In this document: in pieces, positions 46,782 to 55,401 of the stretch
How positions within the stretch are numbered: the first letter of the stretch is position 1
Layout of the letters: each line of letters starts with the position of its first letter
NCBI RefSeq assembly: GCF_009925085.1
Contig: NZ_JAABNR010000004.1
Coordinates: 62,001-126,000, forward strand
Source: Stagnihabitans tardus
Lineage (GTDB): Bacteria > Pseudomonadota > Alphaproteobacteria > Rhodobacterales > Rhodobacteraceae
Direction of reading: 5' to 3'
DNA length: 64,000 nt
Program-made: the position numbers and the translations under genes
The notes under the pieces: model-generated
What the model saw: only the letters and a program-made list of their open reading frames with translations
Database searches by the model: none
What the model was told of the DNA's origin: nothing

Positions 46782-47963
46782 TCACTTTTTGCGTTCCGGG
46801 CCCAGGATCGCGGCCCGCAGGGCGGTCAAAAGCGCCTCTCCTCCCGCTGTCGTGCTCAAACTGCGTGCAGCTTCGGCCATGCGGTCCTGCGTCGCGCCAT
46901 CCAGACCCCTCAGCGCCTCGGGCCCCCAGACCCTGGCCCCGCCGACGGCGTCGAGGCCCGCATAGGTCGCGGCAAAATTCGCCACATGCGGCCCGTGCAG
47001 GATGGCCGCGCCATGGGCCAGGGGCTCCCAGGGCGTATGGCCGCCCTTATCCACCAGCGAGCCGCCGACGAAACAGGCCCCCGCCATCGCATACCAAAGC
47101 GGCATCTCGCCCAGGGTGTCGGCCAGGTAGACCCGCTTGCCCGGCGTCAGCGGGATTCCCGCCCCGGCCGAGCGCCGGGAGAAGGCCAGACCCCGGGCAG
47201 CGATCAGGCTTGCGATCTCGTCGCCGCGCCTTGGATGGCGAGGGGCGATGATCAGCAGGGTGAAATCCGAGGCCATGAAGGCGTCAAGCAGGGGCCCATC
47301 CTCGCCCGCATGGGTCGAGGCCGCAAGAAGCACCCCGGCGCGCTCGGCCCTGGGGCGGGGAGGGGCGAGGCGGCTGCGCGCCATGGCCTCGGCCTTGAGG
47401 TCGCAGGGCGGCAGCCAGCCCGAAACGCCAAGCGCCCTGAGCCGCGCCTCCGACCCCGCATCCTGGGCCGAAGCCAGGGTGACATGGCTCAGGAACCCGG
47501 CGCCTGCGCCGCCCCAGAACCGCGCCGAGCGCCTGGACATCCGCGCCCCCACCAGGGCGATGGGCAGACCCTGCAAGTGGCGGAAGCGGGCGGGCCAGAA
47601 CTCTCCCTCGAGATTGACGAAGGCCCTGGGGCGGCCGAAGCGTCTGAGCGCCCCAGGAAGGTCGAGGGGGGCGAGGCTGGTCGTGACGCCGGGCAGGCTC
47701 TGCCGGACCAGGGCGCGCCCGGTGACGGTCGAGGCGGTGACATGGACGGGATGCTCTGCGGCCAGGGCCTCGATGACCCAGCGGGCCGACGTAAGCTCTC
47801 CATTCGAGGCGCCATGGACCCAGATGGCGCCATTCGGTCCAACGGCGCCGCGTCGCTCGGCGAAATCGGCCCAGGTCTCGCGCCCGGTCAGGGCCCGCCA
47901 GAGGGCCAGGCCCAGCATGAGCCGGGGCGCGGTCCAGAGGAGGAGGCGGAGAAGGAGGGTCAT
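46782..47963 (-). CDS. waaA: 3-deoxy-D-manno-octulosonic-acid (Kdo) transferase
   Basis: WaaA adds Kdo to lipid A precursor at the inner membrane. The 393-residue protein has an N-terminal membrane helix, the GT30 motifs IWVHGASNGELTSARWVIEA (about 47-66) and the Rossmann donor-site patch GACFVGGSLVDKGGHTPWEP (about 296-315). GAGTF-type residues are replaced by the shorter loops seen in other Rhodobacteraceae. GAGGGT precedes ATG 47963. The protein is somewhat shorter than the enterobacterial form (425). Confidence 0.92.
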   Translation of the reverse strand: MTLLLRLLLWTAPRLMLGLALWRALTGRETWADFAERRGAVGPNGAIWVHGASNGELTSARWVIEALAAEHPVHVTASTVTGRALVRQSLPGVTTSLAPLDLPGALRRFGRPRAFVNLEGEFWPARFRHLQGLPIALVGARMSRRSARFWGGAGAGFLSHVTLASAQDAGSEARLRALGVSGWLPPCDLKAEAMARSRLAPPRPRAERAGVLLAASTHAGEDGPLLDAFMASDFTLLIIAPRHPRRGDEIASLIAARGLAFSRRSAGAGIPLTPGKRVYLADTLGEMPLWYAMAGACFVGGSLVDKGGHTPWEPLAHGAAILHGPHVANFAATYAGLDAVGGARVWGPEALRGLDGATQDRMAEAARSLSTTAGGEALLTALRAAILGPERKK

Positions 47964-48025
47964 GGCGCAGGCTTACCCCGGGAAGCGCGCCATGGGAATG
48001 CGCTTTGGCGCCGGGGGCGGTGCTG

Positions 48026-48137
48026 CCGACTGGACCCTTTGCGCCAGCTTGGCGCCCGCGCCCTGCCGACTGTTGGCGCCTAGGCTCTGCCGACTGCACC
48101 GGCGCGCTTTTCCGTCGTGCCGCAGCCCCGCCGACTG
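48026..48137 (+). repeat. CTGCCGACTG repeat cluster II (four copies)
   Basis: CCGACTG occurs at 48026-48032, 48066-48072, 48090-48096 and 48131-48137, mostly preceded by CT or CCCTG. The cluster opens the 497-bp gene-free gap between waaA and the amidase gene. Confidence 0.75.
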
Positions 48138-48243
48138 GACCACGGGCCCGGGCGGCACGGTCTTGGCGGGACAAGGGGCTGGGGAAGGCAGGGTCCGGAG
48201 GTCCTGCGGATCGAGATGACGGGGGCGAGAGGTGATCGGACGG

Positions 48244-48387
48244 GAAATCACAGGGTCAAGACGTTGACAGGCCAAGAAGCGACTGGGTCAGGAAGCTACC
48301 GGGGCAGGACTTTGCCGGGCCAGGAGGTTGCCGGGTCGGGAAGCTACCGTTTCAGGAAGTTACCGGGTCAGGACGTCACCAGGGCAG
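48244..48387. repeat. Nine-unit 16-bp tandem repeat array
   Basis: Nine consecutive 16-bp units fill exactly 144 bp, with approximate consensus GAAGTTACCGGGTCAG. Adjacent units differ at two to seven positions but keep the phase without any indel. The array is in noncoding DNA downstream of an amidase gene. There are no spacers, so it is not CRISPR. Confidence 0.85.
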
Positions 48388-48460
48388 TCAATCAGGCCAA
48401 TCAACCAGGGGCGCAAGGTCATGGACCCGCGCTCTCAGGTCAGCGCTCAAAAGCCCCACC

Positions 48461-49870
48461 TCACAGCAGCGGAGGCCGTTGCCCCGGCCAATCCGTCGCC
48501 AGGTGCCAGGCCTGCCCCATGGCCAGCACCGCCGCGTCCGACCCCATAGGCCCCGCCAGCTGCATCCCCATCGGCAGGCCCTGCGCCCCAAAGCCCACCG
48601 GCAGCGACAGGCAGGGCAGGCCTGCCAGCGAGACCGGGATCACCACCTCCATCCAGCGGTGATAGGTGTCCATCCGGGCGCCCGCGATCTCAGTCGGCCA
48701 TCTGACATCGACGGCAAAGGGCCAGACCTGGGCAGTCGGCAGGGCCAGCGCGTCGAAGCGTTCAAACAGCCGCGCCACCTCGGCATACCACCGCGACCGG
48801 ATCACGCTGGCCCGATAGACCTGCTCGGCGCTCATCCCCTTTCCGGCCTCGATCTCCCACAGCGTCTCGGGCTTGATCATCGCCCGCTTGGCCGGGTCCG
48901 AGAACAGCTCGGCAAAACCATTGGCGTTCAGCATGGCCCGCAGCGTCACCCAGGCGCTCCAGAGGTCGCCCGCCGGGAAGGGCGGCGCCACCTCCTCGAC
49001 CATGGCGCCCATCTCCTCCATCTGCGCGAGCGCCGCCCGGCAGATCTCCAGGATCCCGGGCTCCATCGCATAGGCCCCGCCCCAATCGCCCAACCAGGCG
49101 ATGCGCTTGCCCCTCAGCGAGGCCCGCTCCAGGGCGCCCGTGAAATCCCCAGGCTCCCGGCCAAAGGGCACCTCGGGGTTCACCCCCGCCTGGACCGCCA
49201 AGAGCCGCGCCACATCCTCGATCGTCCGCCCCATCGGGCCCTCGGTCGCCAGGGTGGCCAGGAAAGCCTCCCCCTCGGCATCGGCAGGCACCAGCCCCCA
49301 GCTCGGCCGAAAGCCGTAAACGTTGCAGAACCCGGCCGGGTTGCGCAGGGAGCCCATCATGTCCGACCCATCCGCCACCGGCAGCATCCGCGCGGCCAGC
49401 CCCGCCGCAGCGCCCCCCGACGAGCCCCCGGCCGTGCGCCCCAGGTCATAGGGGTTGCGCGTCGCGCCAAAGACCGGGTTGAAGCTCTGCGAGCCATGCC
49501 CCCATTCCGGCGTGTTGGTTTTTCCGATGAAGATCGCCCCCGCGGCCCGCATCCGGGCGGCCAGAAGATCATCCTTCACCGGCACGAAATCCTTGTAGAT
49601 CGGCGAGCCCCAGGTCGTCCGCAAGCCCTTGGTCGCGCACAGATCCTTCACCGCCAGCGGCAGCCCATGCAGCCAGCCCCCAACCCCATCATCCGCCGCC
49701 CGCGCCTCGGCCATCAACGCATCCGCATCGCGCAGCGACACCACCGCATTCACCGCGCCATTGACCGCTCCGATCCGCGCCAAATGCGCAGCCATGACCT
49801 CCGACGGCGCAAAGTCCCGCGCCGCAATCCCCCGGCTCAGATCCGAGGCCGACATCTCCCAAAGCTCCAT
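48461..49870 (-). CDS. Amidase signature-family enzyme (second amidase of Pot cluster)
   Basis: The 469-residue amidase has the Ser-cisSer-Lys triad. The Lys is in LPLAVKDLCATKG (about 80-92); the two Ser are in GRTAGGSSGGAAAGLAARM (about 150-168). FGATRNPYDLG precedes the signature. It is cytoplasmic, with no signal peptide. It is the last gene of a leftward cluster with a Pot-type ABC transporter and another amidase, so it probably hydrolyses an imported amide. ATG 49870 has AAAGGG upstream; an in-frame TTG at 49894 lies inside the TTGGTCCAAATA element. A CTGCCGACTG word is read as ALPTAQ near residue 378. Confidence 0.9.
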   Translation of the reverse strand: MELWEMSASDLSRGIAARDFAPSEVMAAHLARIGAVNGAVNAVVSLRDADALMAEARAADDGVGGWLHGLPLAVKDLCATKGLRTTWGSPIYKDFVPVKDDLLAARMRAAGAIFIGKTNTPEWGHGSQSFNPVFGATRNPYDLGRTAGGSSGGAAAGLAARMLPVADGSDMMGSLRNPAGFCNVYGFRPSWGLVPADAEGEAFLATLATEGPMGRTIEDVARLLAVQAGVNPEVPFGREPGDFTGALERASLRGKRIAWLGDWGGAYAMEPGILEICRAALAQMEEMGAMVEEVAPPFPAGDLWSAWVTLRAMLNANGFAELFSDPAKRAMIKPETLWEIEAGKGMSAEQVYRASVIRSRWYAEVARLFERFDALALPTAQVWPFAVDVRWPTEIAGARMDTYHRWMEVVIPVSLAGLPCLSLPVGFGAQGLPMGMQLAGPMGSDAAVLAMGQAWHLATDWPGQRPPLL

Positions 49871-49879
49871 CACGGCCCT

Positions 49880-49977
49880 TTCAACTTGGTCCAAATACTC
49901 GGGGAGAGTGTGAGAGGGGCAAAGTCCCTCTCACGCGGGAAGGGGGGTATGGGGGGGAGGGCAAGGCCCTCCCCCCC
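49880..49977. repeat. TTGGTCCAAATACTC element with two hairpins
   Basis: TTCAACTTGGTCCAAATACTC (49880-49900) is followed by the perfect hairpin TGAGAGGG/CCCTCTCA (49911-49933) and an 11-bp G/C hairpin (49951-49977). On the minus strand these lie between the binding-protein gene and the amidase start, and may attenuate transcription between them. Confidence 0.7.
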
Positions 49978-50006
49978 ATTCGGGCGACGCCGTCAGGCGG
50001 CGCAAC

Positions 50007-51032
50007 TCACTTCTGCAGTTCGGTCCAGATCGCCGTGATATAGTCCTGGGCCTTGCCGGTGCAGGTCTTCAGGAAGACGCCCTTGGATTTCAGCTCTTCC
50101 GGGATGACGATCTCGGGCGCGTCCTTCATGTCGGCCGGCATGAACTCTTCCGACCCCGCGATGCCGTTGCCATAGCGGGCAAAGGCCGAGATCAGCGCGG
50201 CATTTTCCGGGAGCGCGATGAAGTCGAGGAACTTGTAGGCCTCTTCGACGTTCTTCGCATCCGACAGAAGCATCACCTGGTCCATGAAGATCGGGAAGCC
50301 TTCGCGCGGCAGGCCGAAGCTCACATCCGGATTGGCCAGGCGCGAGCGGAACATGGCGCCGTTCCAATAGACCGTCGCCTTGACGTCATTCGAGGACATC
50401 TTCTCGGTCATGCCATAGTCCATCGAGACCCACTTGGGCTTGGCCTCCAGGAGCTTGTCGCGGACCTTCTTCATCAGCTCGGCATCCTCCGAGCAGGGCT
50501 GGCCGCCCAGGTACATCGTGGCCATGGCCAGGACGTCGTTCATCTCGGGCGTCACGTTGATCTTGCCCGCGACTTCCGCCGGCGGGTCCAGCCAGATGGC
50601 CGAGGTGTTGATATCGCCCGCATAGAGCGTCTTGTTCATGCCGATGCCGGTGGTGCCCCACTGCCACGGGATCGAGAACTTCCGGCCGGGGTCATAGTCG
50701 ACATTCATCCACTCGGGCGCGATATTGCCGTGATGCGGGATCTTGGACAGGTCCAGCTCCTGCACGAGGCCCTTTTCGACATAGATCGGCACATAGTTTG
50801 CCGAGGGCACGACCAGGTCGAAGCCCGAACCACCCGCCTCGATCTTGGCGAGTGCCGTGTCGTTGCTGTCATAATCCGTGACGGTGACCTTGATCCCGGT
50901 CTCCGCTTCGAATTTCGCCAAGAGCTCGGGCGAGGTATAGTCGCCCCAGTTGTAGAGCTGCAATTCGCCCTCGGCCTGGGCCATGGCCGTCAGGCCCATC
51001 AGCATCGCCGTCGCCGTCAGAAGGTTCTTCAT
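50007..51032 (-). CDS. Polyamine-type ABC transporter substrate-binding protein
   Basis: The 341-residue periplasmic protein has a signal peptide (MKNLLTATAMLMGLTAMAQA) and the PotD/PotF opening LQLYNWGDYTSPELLAKFEA (about 25-44). Later residues include SIPWQWGTTGIGMNKTLY and the C-terminal hinge strands. It binds a polyamine or related small cation for the two permeases upstream. Its flanking amidases suggest the ligand may be an acylated or amide compound rather than free putrescine or spermidine. Confidence 0.92.
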   Translation of the reverse strand: MKNLLTATAMLMGLTAMAQAEGELQLYNWGDYTSPELLAKFEAETGIKVTVTDYDSNDTALAKIEAGGSGFDLVVPSANYVPIYVEKGLVQELDLSKIPHHGNIAPEWMNVDYDPGRKFSIPWQWGTTGIGMNKTLYAGDINTSAIWLDPPAEVAGKINVTPEMNDVLAMATMYLGGQPCSEDAELMKKVRDKLLEAKPKWVSMDYGMTEKMSSNDVKATVYWNGAMFRSRLANPDVSFGLPREGFPIFMDQVMLLSDAKNVEEAYKFLDFIALPENAALISAFARYGNGIAGSEEFMPADMKDAPEIVIPEELKSKGVFLKTCTGKAQDYITAIWTELQK

Positions 51033-51050
51033 CGTTTACTCCCTGTTGTG

Positions 51051-51845
51051 TCAGTCTTTTTTCCGTGTCAGCGCCATGAAGGCCACCAGCATCACCACGG
51101 TCAGCCCCAGAAGCATGGTCGAGATCGCATAGACCTCGGTCGAAACCTGTCGGCGGATCTGGCCCAGCATATAGGTGGGCAATGTGTCCTGGCCTGCCGA
51201 TTTCACGAAGACGGTGATCACCACGTCATCCAGTGACGTGACGAAGGCCAGCATCATCCCCGCCAGGATCCCCGGCAAGAGCAGGGGAAAGGTCACCCGC
51301 CGGAAAGTGGCGAAGGGCGTGGCGTAAAGATCGGCGGCCGCGGTCTCCAGCGTCAGGTCCATGCTCTCCAGCCGTGCCCGGATCGGCAGATAGGCAAAGG
51401 GGATGCAGAAGGCCGAATGGGCCAGCACGAGGTAGCCCATGCCCTGGTATCCCAGCGTCACCTTGAACCAGGCGAAGAAGATCAGCAAAGCCACCGCCGT
51501 CACGATTTCCGGCACCATCAGGGGCTGGTTGATCATGACATAGATGAAGGTCTGGCCCTTGAACCTGGCCCGCCGCGTCGTGCCGAGCGCCGCCATGGTC
51601 GCCACCACGGTCGAGATCACGGCGGCCACCGCCGCAAGCCACAGGCTGCGGATCGTCGAATCCTTGACCTGGTCGTTCTCCCAGGCCTTGGCGAACCAGT
51701 GCAGGCCGAAGCCCTCCCAATGCGCCAGGTCCTCGCCCGCGTTGAAGGAGTAGAAGACCAGGATCACCAGGGGCAGGTAGAGCGCCGCAAAGACCGCCAT
51801 GGCGATGGGGGTGAAGCCGGGCAGGTGGCTGATGGGCCTAGCCAT
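51051..51845 (-). CDS. Polyamine-type ABC permease (PotC-like)
   Basis: The 264-residue inner-membrane permease has about six helices and the EAA loop LETAAADLYATPFATFRRVT (about 170-189), which contacts the ATPase. The start is YLPLVILVFYSFNAG, typical of PotC/PotI. ATG 51845 ([10 protein letters not shown]) overlaps the potB-like stop by 8 nt; a further 10 upstream residues are open but overlap more. The stop lies 18 bp before the binding-protein gene. Confidence 0.93.
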   Translation of the reverse strand: MARPISHLPGFTPIAMAVFAALYLPLVILVFYSFNAGEDLAHWEGFGLHWFAKAWENDQVKDSTIRSLWLAAVAAVISTVVATMAALGTTRRARFKGQTFIYVMINQPLMVPEIVTAVALLIFFAWFKVTLGYQGMGYLVLAHSAFCIPFAYLPIRARLESMDLTLETAAADLYATPFATFRRVTFPLLLPGILAGMMLAFVTSLDDVVITVFVKSAGQDTLPTYMLGQIRRQVSTEVYAISTMLLGLTVVMLVAFMALTRKKD

Positions 51846-52770
51846 GGCGCACCTCGCGGTTGGCAAAGCGCACATAGACCAAGAGCGCGGCCGTCACGAT
51901 CACCAGAAGCGTCACCGACAGCGCCGCGCCCAGGGGCCAGTTCCGACCCTGGCCGAATTGCAGCTCGATGAAATTGCCGATCATCATCTGCTTGCCGCCG
52001 CCCAGGATGCGCGGCGTGACATAAGCCCCCAGCGCCGGGACGAAGACCAGGATCGAGCCCGCGATGATCCCCGGTTTCACCACCGGCACGATGATCCGCC
52101 GCAGCACCTGGAACCGCGTGGCGTAAAGGTCGTATCCCGCCTCCAGGAGCCGCATGTCGAAACGGTCGATGGCGGCGAAGAGCGGCAGGACCATCAGCGG
52201 CAGGTAGACATAGGTCATGCCGATGAAGACCGCCGTATCGGTGTAGATGATCTGCAAGGGCTGGTCGATCAGCCCCAGGCCGATGAGGATATTGTTCAAA
52301 AGCCCCTCGGCCCGGATGATCTCGTTGATGGCCAGGGTGCGGATCAAAAGGTTGGTCCAGAAGGGGATCGTGATCAGGAAAAGCCAGAGCGCCCTTTGCC
52401 TCTGCGGCCGTGTCGCGATGAACCAGGCGGTGGGAAAGCCCACGGCAAAGGTGAAGATCGTGGTCAGAAGGCTCAGGTTGACCGACCGCAGGAGGATGGA
52501 AAGATGGGCGTCCTCCAGCCGCAGGGTGTCGTCGAAGACATCGCGGGTGAAGAGGATCCCGGTCCAGGCGTCGAAGGAAAAGCCCCATTCGACATTGCCA
52601 TATTCGCCCGGAAGGAGGAAGGAATAGACCACCATGATCAAAAGCGGCCCGACGGCCGCCACGGCCAGGAGCACCAGCGCGGGCAGCGACAGAAGCCAGC
52701 CGCCGCGCACGGTCTTGGCCGCCAGGGCGGCCTCGGCCTGCGAGGGCCCGGAGAGGGGCGCCCCGCTCAT
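51838..52770 (-). CDS. Polyamine-type ABC permease (PotB-like)
   Basis: The 310-residue permease has a cytoplasmic N-terminus of about 25 residues. Its six helices begin [20 protein letters not shown]. The EAA loop is [20 protein letters not shown] (about 204-223). It forms the membrane channel with the PotC-like subunit. ATG 52770 overlaps the ATPase stop (4 nt), showing tight coupling in the order ATPase, PotB, PotC, binding protein. Confidence 0.93.
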   Translation of the reverse strand: MSGAPLSGPSQAEAALAAKTVRGGWLLSLPALVLLAVAAVGPLLIMVVYSFLLPGEYGNVEWGFSFDAWTGILFTRDVFDDTLRLEDAHLSILLRSVNLSLLTTIFTFAVGFPTAWFIATRPQRQRALWLFLITIPFWTNLLIRTLAINEIIRAEGLLNNILIGLGLIDQPLQIIYTDTAVFIGMTYVYLPLMVLPLFAAIDRFDMRLLEAGYDLYATRFQVLRRIIVPVVKPGIIAGSILVFVPALGAYVTPRILGGGKQMMIGNFIELQFGQGRNWPLGAALSVTLLVIVTAALLVYVRFANREVRHG

Positions 52771-53828
52771 TCCTCCAGCACCTGGAGCGCGCCGGGCAAG
52801 AAGCGCAGGCCGATGCCCTGTCCGACCTGCAACCCGCTTTCGCCATCCGAGGGCGATTGCAGCCGCGCCACGACCTCGGTCCCGTCGGGGAGCGACATGT
52901 GGCAATGGGTGTCGGTGCCGAAATAGACGAGGTTGGTGATCTTGACCGGCACATCGCCCTCGGCCTCGGGGACAAGGCGCAGCTGTTCGGGGCGGATGGT
53001 CAGGGTGACCCTTTGGGCCTGGCTGGCGGGGGCCTGCACGACGATGCCGCAGTCCAGGCGGTAGCCCAGGGCCTCGCGCGTGGCGGGCAGGAAGTTGGTC
53101 TCGCCGATGAAGGAGGCCACGAAGCGGTTCCTGGGCCGCGTATAGATCTCTTTAGGCGAGCCCACCTGTTGCAGATGCCCCGAGCTCATCACGCCGATCC
53201 GGTCGGACATGGTCAGCGCCTCTTCCTGGTCGTGGGTGACGAAGACGAAGGTGATGCCGGTTTCCAGTTGCAGACGCTTGAGTTCGATCTGCATCTCCTT
53301 GCGGAGTTTCAGGTCCAGGGCCGACAAGGGCTCGTCCAGAAGCAGAACCTTGGGCTGCGGCGCGAGCGCCCGCGCCAGGGCCACGCGCTGTTGCTGGCCG
53401 CCCGAAAGCTGGCTGGTTTTCCGCGCCGCCAGGTGGTCCAGCTTGACCAGGGCCAGCATCTCCGCCACCCGCGCGCTGACCTCCGACTTGGACTTTCCCA
53501 ACATTTCCAACCCGAAAGCCACGTTCTGGGCCACGGTCAGATGAGGAAACAGAGCATAGGACTGAAAAACCGTGTTCACCGGGCGCTTGTTCGGCGGCAG
53601 GTTGGTGATATCGGCGCCATCCAGAAGGATCGTGCCGCCCGAAGGCATCTCGAAGCCCGCGATCAGCCGCAGAAGCGTGGTCTTGCCGCAGCCCGAGGGG
53701 CCGAGCAGCGTGAAGAACTCCCCCTTGCGGATGTCCAGCGAGACATCGTCCAAGGCGCGGACGGCGTGTTCCCCATGGCCGAACGCCTTGATGACGTTCT
53801 GTGCCGATATGGCGATGGTTTGGCTCAC
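52767..53828 (-). CDS. Polyamine-type ABC transporter ATPase (PotA-like)
   Basis: The 353-residue ATPase has Walker [11 protein letters not shown] (about 39-48), Q-loop [10 protein letters not shown], signature [15 protein letters not shown], Walker [12 protein letters not shown] and H-loop [11 protein letters not shown]-terminal TOBE domain spans about 275-345 ([12 protein letters not shown]). It starts at GTG 53828 (VSQTIAIS), six bases after GGGGAG. The ORF continues upstream without homology. It begins 74 bp after the first amidase gene and presumably belongs to the same operon. Confidence 0.94.
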   Translation of the reverse strand: MSQTIAISAQNVIKAFGHGEHAVRALDDVSLDIRKGEFFTLLGPSGCGKTTLLRLIAGFEMPSGGTILLDGADITNLPPNKRPVNTVFQSYALFPHLTVAQNVAFGLEMLGKSKSEVSARVAEMLALVKLDHLAARKTSQLSGGQQQRVALARALAPQPKVLLLDEPLSALDLKLRKEMQIELKRLQLETGITFVFVTHDQEEALTMSDRIGVMSSGHLQQVGSPKEIYTRPRNRFVASFIGETNFLPATREALGYRLDCGIVVQAPASQAQRVTLTIRPEQLRLVPEAEGDVPVKITNLVYFGTDTHCHMSLPDGTEVVARLQSPSDGESGLQVGQGIGLRFLPGALQVLEE

Positions 53829-53901
53829 CGCGCACTCCCCGTTGTTTTGATCATATTGGCGCCCTGCCGCGCGCAACTGCAAATGATTCTTGCAGTCGCG
53901 C

Positions 53902-55314
53902 TCAAATTCCGGGCTTTCGTCCGAACCATGGCGCGGCGGCCTCGAGTTCTGCACAAAAAGCGATCAGCTCTTCGTCCTGGCCATAGGGGGCGGCGACATG
54001 GATGCCGACCGGCAGGCCATCCACCATGCCAAGCGGCACCGAGGCGGCGGGCTGTCCGCTGGCATTGAAGATGGCGCAGAAGGGGGAATAGGCGAATATC
54101 CCTTCCGGACCCGTGCGATAGGCGACGTAATCCTCGGTGTCATGGTTGAAGCGGCCGACCTTGGCGGGCGGCTCGGCCAGCGTCGCCGACATCAGCAGGT
54201 CAATCCCCGCGAACTCCGCCGCCATCTGGCGCCCGAAGGCATGGATTTGCCCCACCGCCTCCAGGTAGCGCAGCGGAGACAGGGTTTCGGCATGGGCGAG
54301 GGCACCGCGCCCCACGCCCTCGACCAGGCCCTCGAGGGGCCGTCCCTGCAACCCGCCCCGGATCGAAAGCGCGGTGCCGACCGCGACGATATCGGTCCAG
54401 GCCCGCATCATCATCGCCACATCGGCGCGGACCTGGTGGACCTCGACGTGATGGCCGAGGCTCTCGGCCAGGCTTGCCGCCTTGCGGACCTGCTCGGCCA
54501 CGCCCGGATGGATCGCCGCCCCGGTGAAGGTCGTGTCCACCACCCCCACCCGCAAGCGGCGCGGCGGGCGCGAGATCGCATCGGCATGGCTGCGCGCAAG
54601 CGGCGGAGCGACGTAAGGCGCACCCAAATCCGGCCCCATGCAGGCATCCAAGGCCCGCGCCGTATCGCGCACCGACCAGGTGAGGAAGCCGTCGATCGAC
54701 ATGCCCGCCCAGCCCTCGCCCGAAAACGGCCCATCCGGCAGCCGCGCGCGGGTGGGTTTGAACCCGAACAAGCCGCAACTGCTGGCCGGGATGCGCACCG
54801 ACCCCCCGCCATCCGACCCATGGGCGAAGGGCACGATCCCCGCCGCCACCGCCGCCCCCGCTCCACCCGAGGACCCGCCCGAGGTCCGGCCCAGGTCCCA
54901 GGGGTTGCGCGTCGGCCCGCCATAGACCACCGCCTCGGTGGCCGCCCCGATCCCGCCCTCGGGCGAGGTCGTGCGGCCAAAGGTCACCACGCCCATCTCC
55001 TTGATGCGGGCATAGATCGCGCTGTCGCCGGAATAGCGCGTCAGCCCCCAAAGCCGCGAGCCGTTGAACGACGGAAAGTCCACCGCCTCGCAGCCCAGGT
55101 CCTTCAACAGGAAGGGCACGCCGCGAAAGGGGCCGCGCGGCAGGGCGCTCAGCGACTTGCGGGCGACCTCTTCCTGGATCAGGACCACGGCATTCAGCCT
55201 GGGATTGACCTCGGCCACCCGGTCCAGCGCGCCTTGCAAGAGCTCCGAGGCCTGGACCTCGCCCCGCGCCACCGCCTCGGCCCAGGCCGTCGCATCCCGT
55301 GTCCGGAAATCCAT
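53902..55314 (-). CDS. Amidase signature-family enzyme (first amidase of Pot cluster)
   Basis: The 470-residue enzyme carries the catalytic Lys in [11 protein letters not shown] (about 66-76) and the serine pair in [20 protein letters not shown] (about 143-162). [20 protein letters not shown] follows. It is closest in style to 6-aminohexanoate-cyclic-dimer hydrolase or aryl-amide hydrolases, which are often annotated so. It opens the leftward amidase-ABC-amidase cluster. The two amidases differ in sequence throughout, so they are not a recent duplication. Confidence 0.9.
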   Translation of the reverse strand: MDFRTRDATAWAEAVARGEVQASELLQGALDRVAEVNPRLNAVVLIQEEVARKSLSALPRGPFRGVPFLLKDLGCEAVDFPSFNGSRLWGLTRYSGDSAIYARIKEMGVVTFGRTTSPEGGIGAATEAVVYGGPTRNPWDLGRTSGGSSGGAGAAVAAGIVPFAHGSDGGGSVRIPASSCGLFGFKPTRARLPDGPFSGEGWAGMSIDGFLTWSVRDTARALDACMGPDLGAPYVAPPLARSHADAISRPPRRLRVGVVDTTFTGAAIHPGVAEQVRKAASLAESLGHHVEVHQVRADVAMMMRAWTDIVAVGTALSIRGGLQGRPLEGLVEGVGRGALAHAETLSPLRYLEAVGQIHAFGRQMAAEFAGIDLLMSATLAEPPAKVGRFNHDTEDYVAYRTGPEGIFAYSPFCAIFNASGQPAASVPLGMVDGLPVGIHVAAPYGQDEELIAFCAELEAAAPWFGRKPGI

Positions 55315-55401
55315 CGCTTTCCCCCCGTTTTGCCCTCAGGCTGGGGGCGGAAGCCGGGCCTGTCCGTCTTGTCTGCGCCCTCTCGCCGTCGCTTTCCGCC
55401 C

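Noticed and set aside
48244-48387. Possible CRISPR array
   Set aside because: The units are directly adjacent with no spacers, and there are no cas genes.
48117-48662. ORF with an apparent 16-residue protein repeat
   Set aside because: The periodicity comes from the 16-bp DNA array read in frame; the ORF overlaps the amidase gene and has no convincing ribosome site.
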